From positions 2,592,501-2,656,500 of the forward strand of contig VCAZ01000005.1 of assembly GCA_005784505.1 (NCBI GenBank): a stretch of DNA of 64,000 nucleotides, written 5' to 3'. Source of the stretch: Bagarius yarrelli (taxonomy: Eukaryota; Chordata; Actinopteri; Siluriformes; Sisoridae). Below the pieces are notes generated by a model. The model ran no database searches. It was not told the origin of the DNA and was given only the letters and a program-made list of their open reading frames with translations. The translations under genes and the position numbers were made by a program. This document shows, piece by piece, positions 34,895-46,394 of the stretch (its first letter is position 1; the number at the start of each line of letters is the position of its first letter).

Positions 34895-36063
34895 CCTTAA
34901 TAAAGAAATATAATGTAGCGATGCAATTAATTTATATTTTTACATTATTTATAAATAAATAGGCAGAATATAAAATCTAATAAAAAGCTTGACTCTGATT
35001 GGTCCTGATCTGAACCAGACTGTATTAACAAACCAATCAAACCGATGATGGCAAAGAATATTATCCCTTTAAGTTTGCCCTATAAACTTATTCTTTACAG
35101 AATAAAGTATAAGTCTTTACAGAATGCAGGTAATTGGATAATACAGGACAAATGCTACTCAATTCACAAATACAGGACAATTCCATACTTTATGTGACTG
35201 GGAACCCTCGTTACAAGACGTATCTTTCTGCTGTTTTTTCGCTGCTAGCTACCATTTAGCGAGAGAACACGGGGTAATGGAGTGTCACGGATAAATGATG
35301 TAAAACTCTGGACGAGGTTCTTGTGTGTGTCCCTTTTTTGACACGTTTTGACTGTCGTACAGTCTGACATTATGACAGTGTGACATGGGGATCGTGTTCC
35401 TACAATCTGACAAGCAACAATTGTACAAGACTATTAAAAATGACACAGTGTCAGTCCAGCTAAAAGAGTTCCTTGTCAGAGGAACTTTACAGGGATGGAA
35501 AAAAAAAGTGAAATAAATATGGAACTGACTTTAAAAAGCTGATCATCACTAAAACTACCCTCAGTTGTAAATGTGTATTTTAACAAATCTAAAATAACAA
35601 CTCTGTCGTCTGTGCCAATGCGTCTGTATGTACTCATGGGTCCTAATCTTGTCAGTGCCTGCTGGGAAATTTATCCAATTAGGCCCTTGTGCCTAACGAG
35701 TCTGTACAACGTAGCCTCCCTGTCCCTGCAGTCTGCCATTCTTACGCCAGTATTGGCCATTAATAATGCAGCTACTCTTTTTGATTAGGACAAGCTTCCT
35801 ACATCATGCTGTCCTTCATCTTGCTGTTGTTTTGTGGGTCTGTATTTTCCGTTTCCTATTATTTCTTGCTTAAACGTTAACTAAATCCATCTGACGCCAT
35901 GCTGTTTGTTTCTCACTGTTATTAAAAGTATGCAGTGTGCCTCTGAATATAAAAGCAGCTATCAGTATTTTCAGCACTGTCAGACTTCCTCTGTGATTCG
36001 GTACCACATGTAGAATCTCCACAGACCAACTCCACAGCTCATTACCAACTTTCCTTTGTCCCT

Positions 36064-36066
<3 letters not shown>
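34894..36066. other. Unassigned sequence, part CNE-like
   Basis: Around 35640-35800 the sequence is balanced and carries homeodomain-like cores (CCAATTAGG, CCATTAATAATG). This is a possible conserved non-coding element and cannot be tested here. No gene was found. Confidence 0.4.

Positions 36067-36094
<28 letters not shown>
36067..36094. repeat. Poly(T) tract
   Basis: 28 consecutive T residues follow a CCTCTC pyrimidine run. There is no LINE or SINE upstream to explain it as a retroposed tail. Confidence 0.95.
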
Positions 36095-36099
<5 letters not shown>

Positions 36100-37377
36100 C
36101 GCACACACACTTCAATGACCTGTAAAACACATCAGTAGTGCAGGGCATACTCCTCAAACACTTAATCAGCCTCAGCAGTCTCCCAGGAACAACACCTAGC
36201 TACACACACACACAGATTATCAAGTGGATGGACTGAAAATGGAGGAGCTGAGACAGGAAGAATATGAGTTGAAAGGGAAAAGTACTCAAGTGTAAGGATG
36301 ACAAAGTAAGACAGTAAGACTAAAAACAGTACCAGTTTGTGCCCAACACAATATGGCAGACTTTCCTGACCATGCACAAACCACATGCTTACAAATCTAT
36401 AAATTACCCCAGCAATTCCGGGTTTGAGGATTAGGCAAGATTCTAAATGTTCCCTGGAGAGGAAGGCCGATGACGTATGTGTACCTCTGGCTGGGCCCCT
36501 TAAGAAGCACCCAAGCATTTGCAAGTCGTTAAGCTGTCCGTGCGTCGATCGATGACCTCTTTACAATGCTCGCTGCTGTTGTAATATTCGTTGGCAAGGC
36601 CAGCAAACAGCCACACACACACGGTCAGGCTTGAGGTGTGTTCAGCTGAGTGCCTCTGATGAATAGTTTCATTAAAGGCTAAGATCTGAGTCCTAATCGA
36701 GTCTTCAGATGCTGCAATGAGCATAATTCTTCATTACATCTAACCCACGGCCAAAAATGTGTGTATATCTGCGTGTGCCTGTGTTGCTTTATGAATTCAT
36801 TACCCTTGCCGTGCGGGCATAAATCACTTTACATCTGCACAAATAGGTGTAGCAAAGAAATGAAATAGTGCTTCGTTTTATACGTTTTAATAGATGTTTG
36901 GAGATTTACATAATGCAATCGTTTAAGGTTTATGTGATAAGTGGACGATTTCTGAAATGTCGTTATATAGGATTTCAGACTTGGTGTGTATCTGACCATC
37001 ATCATCATGCGAGTTTTAAATCTTCCTACTTTTAAAGTTAGTCTCAATCTTTAGTCTTCGGCTTAGTGAGGTTAGTCAATCTTACAGTTCATCTTAAAGG
37101 TGTTCGGTGAGGTTAAGAGTTTAAGGCTGTATGTAATGTAATGTTACAACATTCATAGACATTCAGGGCAACTGCGCACTTTCAACATTGTGGCAACATT
37201 CTGAAAATGACACTTGTGCACATTTGCTGGCATGTGCGTATAGTTTACTTTTTACGCACTAGCTATGTAATGACTTATTAAATGTGATGTTAAAATGTTA
37301 ATTTCAGGTGTTTTATTTTCTTCCCACCTCGTCTGCAATTAATGTCATGGCTATCTGAATCCGTCTGATCGCTAAGA
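36095..37377. other. Unassigned sequence
   Basis: It includes a 120-codon minus-strand open frame at 36162-36524, the longest not explained by a repeat. It has no recognisable domain, contains a CA-repeat-derived Cys-Val stretch near its end, and has no homologous context. I do not call it a gene. Confidence 0.4.
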
Positions 37378-37729
37378 TTTTTTTAGGGATGGAATTTTGA
37401 GGAACAAAGGGCGTATAAAGAGGCAATAAAATAAATAAATAAATAAATAATAATAAAAAAACACACCAGTCAAGTATCACACGTTAATGTCACAAAAGAT
37501 TTATTTTTAGTCACTGTCTATGTTAAAGATACAAATGGGCACTTCAACATTTTCAGTAATGGAATATTATTAATCAGGAACATAAAACATTACCGATTTC
37601 TTCTCCTATTCTACCCCCACTTACCCTCGTCTTATCATACAGAACCAGACGCATTTTGCGGCTGTAGCTCAGGCTGTCACCAGTTAAAGAATAAGAGATC
37701 TGTCAACAGCACTGCATCGCTAAACAAGA
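37378..37729 (+). repeat. Unclassified dispersed segment, copy A
   Basis: It shares ordered blocks with 48945-49264 in the same orientation: GGAATTTTGAG, TATCACA(C/T)GT, GTAATGGAAT, TCGTCTTATCATACAGAA and GCACTGCATCGCTAAAC. Overall similarity looks moderate, about 60 percent by eye. An (AAAT)n run at about 37428-37449 sits inside it. Confidence 0.6.
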
Positions 37730-38389
37730 GGACGAGCTAAAGATACCCTGAAGAGGGGAGCAATAAAGTAAGTTTTCCGTTGTTTATCATGGGAATAGTC
37801 TCTGAACGTTCGATCAGCCCTTATATGTTTAGATAGCATGACTAAATTTAGAAAAGCAAGCACAGCACACGACAATAGCCTATATCTTCATCTGACTCCT
37901 CCTCCTCAGTAACTTCATCATCCGATATTTTATCTTTGTATATAAAGTAGTTTATTATTTTATCCTTAAGGACACATATATAGGACACTGACATAACCAG
38001 GATTGAGCAGATTAAGGTGAGCAAGAGCAATTAAACAAGCAGCTACGTCAGACTGCTATTCTATTGTGCTCCCTCATCTCAAAATAAAGCTGTATAAAAG
38101 TAACTCTAGGTAAGTTACACAGGTCTAGCGAAAAATGTACATTGATGCAACTTTATTCTTCATGTTATTTACTTTTCAAATCAGAATAATTTATTGATCC
38201 TCTCAGGGAAATTGTTATTTTGATAGGTGAAATGTATTTGTAGTGTCAAGACAACAAAAGCTATAAACAATATTTTGCATCTCTGGCGGACGTCTTCTTA
38301 AACATCAGCTTGCTACGATAAAATTGCAAAGAGATTTAATAATAGATAAGAATTTAAATAATGATAATGACATGAAAACCCAATTTCGA

Positions 38390-38390
<1 letters not shown>
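37730..38390. other. Unassigned sequence with one odd short frame
   Basis: On the minus strand, 37848-38030 can be read as a hydrophobic stretch (LLLTLICSILVMSVSYICV) followed by an acidic run (SDDEVTEEEESDED). The first codon is TTG directly after a stop, and the first ATG leaves only about 47 codons. No family is recognised, so I report it as a curiosity rather than a gene. Confidence 0.3.

Positions 38391-38429
<39 letters not shown>
38391..38429. repeat. Poly(A) tract
   Basis: 39 consecutive A residues. The sequence before it is not a recognisable retroposon. Confidence 0.95.
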
Positions 38430-38431
<2 letters not shown>

Positions 38432-38544
38432 GGTCTTTGGACCTAAAAACATCCAAACATGACAACAGACGGGTTTTTTTTCTAGATTGTGTCTCCAATG
38501 TCAAAGGAGACACGATCTAGAAAAAACCTGTCAGTTTCCAAAGT

Positions 38545-38655
38545 CTCCAAACGCTGCCAAAATTTACTCGAGTAACAATTTCACAGCTTTAAATATACTT
38601 AAAGTAAAAGTCACCCCAAAACTTTACTCAAGTAAATGTAACAAAGTTCTTCCCA
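38545..38655. repeat. TACTTGAGTA-type repeat fragment, inverted
   Basis: TTTACTCGAGTAAC, ACTTAAAGTAAAAGTCACC and ACTTTACTCAAGTAAATG are reverse-orientation forms of the blocks at 31048-31425. Confidence 0.5.
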
Positions 38656-39301
38656 CAGTACAGAAATAGAACAGATAAGTAATGTCTCCAAGCTTATTGT
38701 CCAAAAGGACTGATTTGAGACACAAATCACTGACACGCTCAGAATATAAATGTGCTTTTGATTTTGGTAGTGAAAATATGGCACACAAAGTATTTAACAA
38801 TAATATATTTCAACAGGGTTTGTTGGAAATCCATCAGCTCCAATATAAAAGTATTTAAACAGTGTCCACATGCTGCCGTTCTAACCATCGGATCGGCACC
38901 CCTGACTCCGCTCGGGTTGAGGGCAAATTTGTGCTGCACAACAGTCTGTGCTGTGTGAACTATAAAACACCTGCTCATGTCACTTCCAGCCAAAGTGCTT
39001 ATTATAAGCAAATCTCACACATTTTGACACTCCCACTGGAAATATTTTTTACTGCTGGTTAAGCAGTGTGTGAAGCTAGCATGGTTATTTCTGAGTTTCA
39101 TGGACCAGAAAAACGGAGTGTTGTTGCTACAAAGTTAAGCAGACATAGACAGCAAAAAGATTACGTACTGATCAGGTTTTAAGTTTGATGATATTTGCTT
39201 TTAAGAAATCCTGATACAATTACTTTAATAGCCTTTTAATCCAATTTAAGCTCAGGAGTCCTATTTTTCCAAGACTGAATGTTCCAACTGGAGATCTGGA
39301 G
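38656..39301. other. Unassigned sequence
   Basis: Overlapping 66-90 codon frames on both strands at 38739-39062 share no recognised domain. Confidence 0.45.
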
Positions 39302-39413
39302 GTCCAGGTGTACCCCTCATGCCATTCGCTCTTTTAGCGACAGCTGGGACAGGCTCCAGCGGCTCCCTGTGACCCCGAATTGGTAAATAAGCGGGTTTAG
39401 AAGATGATGTATG
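39302..39413. repeat. Dispersed teleost repeat, 3' end fragment
   Basis: GACAGCTGGGACAGGCTCC, TGTGACCCCGAATTGG and TAAATAAGCGGGTTTAGAAG match the widely seen GGATAGGCTCCAG / GACCC / GATAAGCGG repeat end of fish genomes. Confidence 0.75.
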
Positions 39414-40948
39414 TTCCAAATTATAAAATCTTTGTCTTGGGTTCTCTGAGACTTTGTCATGACTATGTCTTGATGTTTATAGTTTTCAATATTTCATTAT
39501 CCGTGTCCAGATCCCAAAATTCCTGGGTTCCGACTGATATGGGTTAAGGAAACGAATAAAATAGACCCAATTAAATTTAGATAACAACTTACAAACACAC
39601 TGCAATAACATCTGTTCCTTTCCTGCCTAAAATGTCTCTTTCTTTAAAGCTGAATACACACAGACCGTGGCGTAACGTAACGCTTTAGCAAGCGTAAATA
39701 AATCTTGCAAACCACTTTGAAATTTGTATGTACTTATCTAACAGAAAAATATCAGTGATTCTTTAAAACAAACAAAAAAAAAATTCACAAGTTTTCCAAA
39801 ACGATTACTATTCATGTAATTTATGTAATTTCCCTTTAGAAATGGTTATATAAGGCTAAGACAACGAACAGGCAAGTTTTCTCCTTGCTAAAACTTCAAC
39901 TTAACAGCCTTGCTAATTTCAGTTTCTTCACAAGATTAAAAGGACTTACAGAACACAAGTTTCTATTTAAACTGATGTATCAAGCACAGTAGGGGGATGA
40001 GCTGCTCCACTGCTGAAGCCTTACTTACTCCGAAAAAGATTCATCAACCACATAAAGACCCCGAACCAGCAGGGAGGAGGAGAATCATAGGACAGAGATG
40101 TGTTCATTAATGTCGTCAGTAGCATAGATCACAGGCACAAAACTGAGAGGTTGCTGATTGTAAGGAAATCTAAATATTCTTTTAACCTGCCAGTAATCAC
40201 TAAAGCCAGCGATGCATCGAGAGGAACAAGTGAGGGGAAAGAAAAAAAAAAAACGTGTGCTGTGATCTGTTCATCCGGTCTTGAAGAATTGACGGCGTGC
40301 GAACCCACAGCTTGTCCTCATTCATACCACCTGATGTGCGCATCCAGCTGGGATAGGTATTATCAATGGCTAATTGGCTTGCTGGACCTGGTACAAAGAC
40401 TCATGTGACAGCTACACACAAGCTCATCACCCTACATTCTCTCACTGCAGCAAGCAGAATTAATATGTGCCGAAAACTATAAAGGAGAAGAAAGGAAAAC
40501 GCAGTAGATTACTTCAAACTCTGCATTTACATTCATGTGTAATTCATCTTCATTAAAATCTTAAACTAACTGACTGTTCGCTTACCTGCCCTCCCTTTTT
40601 TATTTACACATACTCAAAAAATTTAAAACCTTCTTTTGATTAGCACAACTAAGGATTCCCTTTCCGCACCTGTCCAGAACAAAAAGAACATGCTGCGTTA
40701 ACTAAGAGACAGGCTGATGCTAATGAGGACCCGCTGCTTAGACACGTTCATCAACTGCCTCTTAACTGCATTTTTTTTTAGACCCCGGCTATAACGGGCA
40801 ACAAACTGCTAATTATCCTGTGCAGAGATAAGGCTATCGTGGTGTCAGGAACAAGTGCTTTAATAAGTGCAAAATTAAACTAACAGCCTGAGATATACTT
40901 GTGAAGATGTACCTTACTACAACAATTCACACACAGCATTCTGAATAA
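39414..40948. other. Unassigned sequence, part CNE-like
   Basis: The 102-codon open frame at 40100-40408 has no recognised domain. The block 40680-40860 is balanced and repeat-free, with GCTAATGAGGACC and CTAATTATCC cores. Conservation is untested. Confidence 0.4.
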
Positions 40949-40955
40949 GAGAGAG

Positions 40956-40989
<34 letters not shown>

Positions 40990-41251
40990 ACACACAGATG
41001 AGACTATTTTTTACACCAGTCACATTATAAAATAAAATGTGAGTGACTCAGCAAATAAATAAAGAAATAAAAGGATGAATAATAAAGAGAAAGAGGGACA
41101 GAGAGATAAGATAAAGAGAGAACAAGGGAGAAAGAGAAAGACAATGAGAGAGAGAGAGAGAAAAAGAGGAGAGAACAAGAAAGAGAAAAGAGAGAGCGAG
41201 ACAGAGAGATAGAGACAGAAAGAATGACAGAAAAGAGAGAGAGAGAGAAAG
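40949..41251. repeat. GATA/GA simple repeat and long polypurine tract
   Basis: (GATA)n and (GA)n lie at 40949-40990 and a purine-rich GA/AAAG stretch runs from about 41086 to 41251. Serine/leucine-rich frames on the minus strand are its translation. Confidence 0.9.
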
Positions 41252-42603
41252 ATATGACTGATATTTATGCGATTGATTCCTGGCCCACTTATCTTTTTTA
41301 AATTTACATCTACACACAATATGAAAACAATATCTGGACCATTAAACCAACATCTGATGCAGCCAACATATTTCAGGCTATCAGGTTTTCAAACAATGTA
41401 AAAAGGCTTGCAATGCCTAGAGAATCGGTTTTATCGATACTTTTCCTAATTTTATATATATATATTTTTTTCCAACAACGCTTTTGTAATTCTGGATTTA
41501 CAGACATATGATGGCATTTTAAGAACTGTGGAGATGATGACATGTTTAAGACTGCATGAACAGAAACCTGTCAACAGTAGCATTTACTGTTATAGTAAGC
41601 TTTTTTTTAATTAGATGGGTTTTTGTTGAGGTTATAACTATTTTTGTCAGTCTGTTTCCCCAATTAAAGCTTTTATTTAATTATTTTATGTGATTCTGTA
41701 TTAAAATCCTTTGTTAAACCTGGATCAACATTTCAATCATAACCGTCTGATGTTATTTATTCTGGGTCAACCAAACCCACCTTAATCCATTTTTAGATTT
41801 TCCCCTCCTCGTAAAGCGAAATGTAATATTATAAATGTATTTATTTTATTAAAAATACTTCAATTTCATTGTTAATACTACGTCAGTTATTTCTGCGTGC
41901 CCATTATCAGGCAAAAAAAAACAAAAAAACCCTACTACTAATTAATATTAGATCTAAAAATTAATTACTTTCCAACGTTGTGGCACTAAAGTGCTCTCTG
42001 TCTTAATCAATATTAAACTTAAAGCAACCGTATAGTAAAATGTTTGATTGGTCCAAAATTATTCAGGAAATTCAGGCCCTGTCAGCCATTTTTACAACTA
42101 AATAAAAAGTTTAGAAAATTTGAATTTACACTGTAGAATTATCCACTATGATGTCATTAAACATACAATTTCTAGTCACATGATGCTGTACTGCCCCCAA
42201 AAATTATATTATATTTGTTAGTATCGCCCCATCTGGACTTAAAATGTATCAAAAGTGTGCATAAAAAAAATTGCAGTGTCACATTGAGCTTTATTATTTG
42301 TTATGTAAAGGTTTTAATGCTGCTTATGTGAACATGAAATCAAACAACTTTCTTCACTTGTTTTAATTGAGTTCAGTTGAGCGCAACAGGGCTTTTTTCC
42401 CCCCGATATCACTGCCATATTGTGGCCGATTGAAAGAGAGGAAGCGCAGAAATAGTCTGTTCTAAATCACAGCTTTACAACAGGTGTAGAAAAGCACTCA
42501 TTACACTTTCTTCACTTTGGCGATGCTCCCGATAATTGTAACTGTGTCACACAGACTCTACAGCACAGTGAATGTTTTTTTTCCCCTCACATATCACATT
42601 TCA
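41252..42603. other. Unassigned AT-rich sequence
   Basis: Nothing recognised apart from short A, T and TA runs. Confidence 0.5.
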
Positions 42604-42776
42604 GAAAGTTGGGGTCAGAGCATAGGGTCAGCTTTGATACTGCACTTCTAGAGCAGGAAAGGTTAAGGGTCTTGCTCAAGGAGACAACTACGGCAGACTG
42701 ATGGTAGTGGGGATTGGTATGTCTTCCTGGTCTTCCAATTAACAAATCAGCGCTTTAACCATTCGAGCCACCACTG
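42604..42776 (-). mobile_element. tRNA-derived SINE, second subfamily
   Basis: On the minus strand the head reads GTGGTGGCTCGAATGGTTAA. The body carries CCTTGAGCAAGACCCTTAAC, and the tail reads TGACCCTATGCTCTGACCCC instead of the CTCTGGATAAGGGCG tail of the other copies. This marks a different SINE (sub)family, also known from fish. Confidence 0.8.
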
Positions 42777-42949
42777 TCATGGTCATATTTATGTGAAGGG
42801 AAGGAAAAAAAAAAAATTATATATAACCCTGCTTAATATAAATCACACGATGATGTCTTATTATATTTCAATGCAATGTGTTTAAGTACAACTTTTCATT
42901 TCTAATGTAATATGTCTGTCTTGCACCGTCTTCTCTGTTGCGCTGTTTT

Positions 42950-43080
42950 AAAGTGGTAGTGGTGTTGCAGTGGTTTAGGCTTTGGACTTCTAATTATAAA
43001 ATCGGGATTCCCAGCAAAACCAAGCGCAACCACGCTGTTGGGCCCCTGAGCAAGGCCCTTAACCCCTAATTGCTTAGTTG
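42950..43080 (+). mobile_element. tRNA-derived SINE, 5' half (split)
   Basis: The head is AGTGGTGTTGCAGTGGTTTA and the body GTTGGGCCCCTGAGCAAGGC. It stops at AATTGCTTAGTTG. The missing 3' half resumes at 43639 after a 558-bp insert. Confidence 0.88.
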
Positions 43081-43638
43081 CAGTGGTGCACAGTTGCGCA
43101 TTTTTTAAGTAAGATAAAAATAAAAAAAGTAAGAATAAAAGAGAGTAAAATGTTGACTTAGACATACTTAAAAATGTGTTTTAAGGTGGACCTTTCCAAA
43201 AAAATAAGACATCATGAGGAGAGTTCGGCTAACCCCGAAGCTAACTAGCTTGTCTCAGCCCGGGAAAGAGTTTCCAGACCAGTTTTCCGACGACCAGTAA
43301 CGCTGGTTTACAGCCTTTAAATGTATTATATATTTTATTTATATCTTTAATGTTTTTTGTCATGTTATTAGATAAATACTAATTCTTAACTGTTCCAGAT
43401 GATGTATGTGGCACAGTTGTGGTTGTAGTGTCAAGGTTTAGAGTTGTTAGCAGGGTTTCTTGTTTTAGTAGAAATGGCTTTTCACCCTCAGTGCCTCTCT
43501 GTCTCCATGCCACGCCATGTTTATATTGCGTTTTTGTATAGTTTAGATGGTTTCTATACTCGCGATGTGATAGTGGTGGTATTAAGAGGTGTATCAATTG
43601 GGTAAAGGCCCAGGTACCAAATGCAGAGCCCGCCAGTG
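43081..43638 (+). mobile_element. hAT-like 558-bp non-autonomous element, copy 1
   Basis: It interrupts a SINE. The flanks CTTAGTTG (43073-43080) and CTCAGCTG (43639-43646) are the same SINE position repeated, which gives an 8-bp target duplication with two mismatches. The termini read inward CAGTGGTGCAC (left) and CACTGGCGGGC (right), 8 of 11 matching. Its interior at about 43147-43530 matches 9290-9700 in reverse. The one open frame inside, on the minus strand at 43379-43597, has no recognised domain. The hAT assignment rests on the 8-bp duplication and CA(G/C)TGG ends. Confidence 0.72.
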
Positions 43639-43714
43639 CTCAGCTGTATAAAAGAGAGATAAATGTAAGTTTCTCCGGATAAGGGCGTCTGCCAAATGCC
43701 AGAAAATGTTAATG
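43639..43714 (+). mobile_element. tRNA-derived SINE, 3' half (split)
   Basis: It resumes at CTCAGCTGTATAAAAG and runs through AAATGTAAGTTTCTCCGGAT and GGGCGTCTGCCAAATGCC to the tail. It completes the SINE begun at 42950. Confidence 0.85.
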
Positions 43715-44408
43715 TTATGTAGACACTTTAATGTAGTGCTCTGTAGGGTAGTTAGTCCTGTGTTGTTTCATGTAGCTAAAATCTGAAGGAACCATGCTTT
43801 AGGTTAGTGTACTGTAGATTGAAAAGACAATTGAAACTCATTCACCTGACTCAAAGCCGTAACTGTGGTGTAATTCGGCCTGACGTGAAGTGGGTTAGAG
43901 GTTTATACTCGACGTATGATTTTGCGTGAGTATACAGAATCAGCGGCAAGGCAAGTAGCAGAGTTTACACACTCGCCGGCGTAATACATGAACATTTCAT
44001 AAGATTTAAAAGCAACAATTTCTGCATCTTATATCGTGTGGTGTTTAGTGATTTATGCTCAGTCATGGTTTTACGTTTAGGATATTTGACGAGGTGTCAA
44101 CTGCTGCCATCATGACTGATGCATGTTAAAATCTATGACAATCAAACATGCTTACTATAGGATAAAATTTAAAAAGCAAAACAGACCAAAACAGGCAATT
44201 GAAGTTTTTTTTTTTAATCCAGAAAAGAGTAAACATTTTATTTTATACTAAAAAAAGAACCTAAAATAGAAAATACATGTTTAAAGTAATCTACAATTCT
44301 GGTAAATGTAAATATATAAAACTAAAATAACATGCACTCAATTGAATGCGACTTGTTTTAGCGTCTACATATACTGCACGTAAACAAAATCTGCAGTTAC
44401 TGTAGTAG
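43715..44408. other. Unassigned sequence
   Basis: No gene or recognisable repeat. Confidence 0.5.
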
Positions 44409-45625
44409 ACGCACAAAAGTGAGTACACCACTGTAATTTTAGCAAACACGAGTATATCTTTTTCAAAAACAAAACAATAGAAATTAAACTTGGATATATT
44501 TTAGAGTAGTCCGAGTGCAGCTTGTATAACAGTATAGATTTAATGTCCTTTGATGATAACAGAATATACGGCCAATATTGTCAAAATAGCTGCCAACAAA
44601 AGTGAGTACACCCTAAGTAAAAATGTCAAAACTCTGTCCAAAGTGTCAATATTTTCAGCGAGCGCTATTGTCATCTAGCACAACCTTAATCCTCCTGGGC
44701 ATGGAATTCACCAAAGCTGCACATGATGGTGGTGGGATCCTTGTCCAATCCTATTACCGAGCTGCAGTTGAGGATGCCTCACAGGGGCTTAACAGAGTTT
44801 AGGTCTGGACATACTTGGCCACTTTATCACCTTTACCCTGAGCTTTCCCAGCAAGGCAGTTGTCATTTTGGCAGTGTGTTTGGGATCATCATGTTGGAAA
44901 ACTGCTGTTTGGCCCAGTTTTTTAAGGGAGGGTATCATGCACTGCTTCAGAATGTCATAGTACATGCTGGAATCCACGTTTCACTTAATAAACCACAGCC
45001 CCCCCGGTGCCAGCAGCACTCATTTAGCCCCAGACCCTGATGCTACCACCACTTTGCTTAACAGTAGGCAAGGAACAATTTTCTTGGTACTCCTTACCAG
45101 AGCATTGCTACACATGCTGGACACCATCTGACCCAGAAACGTTTATCTTAGTCTCATCAGACCACAGGACATGGTTCCAGTAATTGTTGCTCTTGGACAT
45201 GCTGTTTTCAGCAAACTGTTTGCAGGCTTTCATGTGAGCCAGCTTCAGAAGACGATTCCTTCTAGGATGATGGCCATGCAAACCAACTTGTTGCAGTGTG
45301 CGGTGTATGGTCTGACCACTGACCCCCTGGTTCTGCAACCTCTAAATCAATGCTGGCAGCACTCATGCGTCTGTTTTTTAAGGCCAGCTTCTGCACCTGA
45401 CTTACGGCACGAGGAATCAACTTCTTTGATCGACCCTTGCGAAGCCTGTTCTTTGTGGAACCAGTCATGGAAAACCTCTGTATGTATTATCACTGTACAG
45501 TAATTCAGTTTCAGGGTTTTACCCATCATCTTGTAGCCTAACCTGAGCTACACATTGACTCATTTCTATCAGTATTGTCCTTTAAGAAGATATACTAAAA
45601 TGTTTGCTGAAATTACAGACGTACT
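44409..45625 (-). mobile_element. Tc1/mariner element, fourth family, degenerate
   Basis: The left end carries CACAAAAGTGAGTACACC at about 44413-44430, and the inner copy CAACAAAAGTGAGTACACCC lies at 44594-44613. This is an IR with two direct repeats typical of the GAGTACACC Tc1 family. At the right the inner TIR sequence survives (AAGATATACTAAAATG at about 45586-45601), but the outermost repeat has been lost after AAATTACAG. The transposase lies between them on the minus strand. Confidence 0.88.
44655..45529 (-). pseudogene. Tc1 transposase pseudogene (GAGTACACC family)
   Basis: Read from the N-terminus, an eroded start region (near 45529) is followed by TGSTKNRLRKGRSKKLIPRA and NRRMSAASIDLEVAEPGGQ, the first DNA-binding region. 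TIHRTLQQVGLHGHHPRRNR is the second helix-turn-helix, and NYWNHVLWSDETKINVSGSD contains the first catalytic Asp. After a gap, DILKQCMIPSLKKLGQTAVF leads into QHDDPKHTAKMTTAL, which holds the second Asp. The sequence WPSMSRPKLC then breaks where SPDLNPIE should follow, so the third catalytic acid is deleted. The C-terminus PSCAALVNSMPRRIKVVLDD is still readable to a stop at 44655-44657. Frameshifts separate the segments, and the copy is inactive. Confidence 0.9.
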
Positions 45626-46394
45626 GCAACAGCTCTAACATGAAATATGAGGTAGATGTGACAAATATGAGGTCAAATATACTGTAACTAGTATAAATAA
45701 TGTTAGAGTTAGGTAAAGTGCACAGTCAGAATTGATCGATGCAGATGTTTGCAATGTGAGCATACAGTCAGATGATTGAGTCATTATGAAAACAAAAACA
45801 GCTCAATTTACCCGACACTGATACTGTTTTAAGCCTTGACAAGACTGCTTGGAGTTGATGACCAGATTGCTAAATCAAATTAGCCTGCTGGCAGGGTGAT
45901 TTTTATCAGTTGTTTAGACAGATGATCAACAGAACAAGCATTAGCATTTTTAGAAAGCTATTTTTTCCCCACCTCTCTGTGTAACCTTTTTTGTGCCTTT
46001 AAAAACATTCCTAAAACTTCAGAATATTAGGAAAATAAATCTATACTCGGTTATAGACATTCAATTTCCTGTAGAGGGTGAACAAACCTGACAATACTAG
46101 ACTCCGAGCCAGTTCGTTTACCAGCAGGGATAAATAATAATATTTAGAGGACAGGTTTGCTTGTTGTGTTTTTTTCTGTCATGGAAAAGAATGGTATGTA
46201 TTCCATTTGATTCAAATGTTACCTTGTAGGCACACATGCTCATTATTGTGCGGTTTTTTATGAATCCCTACTGTCGGGCGTTCTAGTTAGTGGTCTATTG
46301 GATATTTGTGGTTATTATTCGTTTGGGGATTAGGCTATGCTTGCCAAGTTCTCTACATTCTATACCTTCTTTTTTATTACAAATAAAAATAGGT
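45626..46394. other. Unassigned sequence
   Basis: A short imperfect duplication of AAATATGAGGT lies near 45643-45678. Nothing else was recognised. Confidence 0.45.

Noticed and set aside
34633..34900. Overlapping frames rich in Ile-Tyr and Val-Cys on both strands
   Set aside because: Direct translation of the (TA)n-(CA)n microsatellite.
36162..36524. 120-codon minus-strand open frame
   Set aside because: No recognisable domain or homologous context, and part of it is a translated CA repeat; length alone is not enough in 64 kb.
38739..39062. Three overlapping 66-90 codon frames on both strands
   Set aside because: No shared domain, mutually contradictory frames and no neighbouring exon; consistent with chance.
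41020..41319. Ser/Leu-rich minus-strand frames resembling membrane proteins
   Set aside because: Translation of the GA-rich polypurine tract in two frames.
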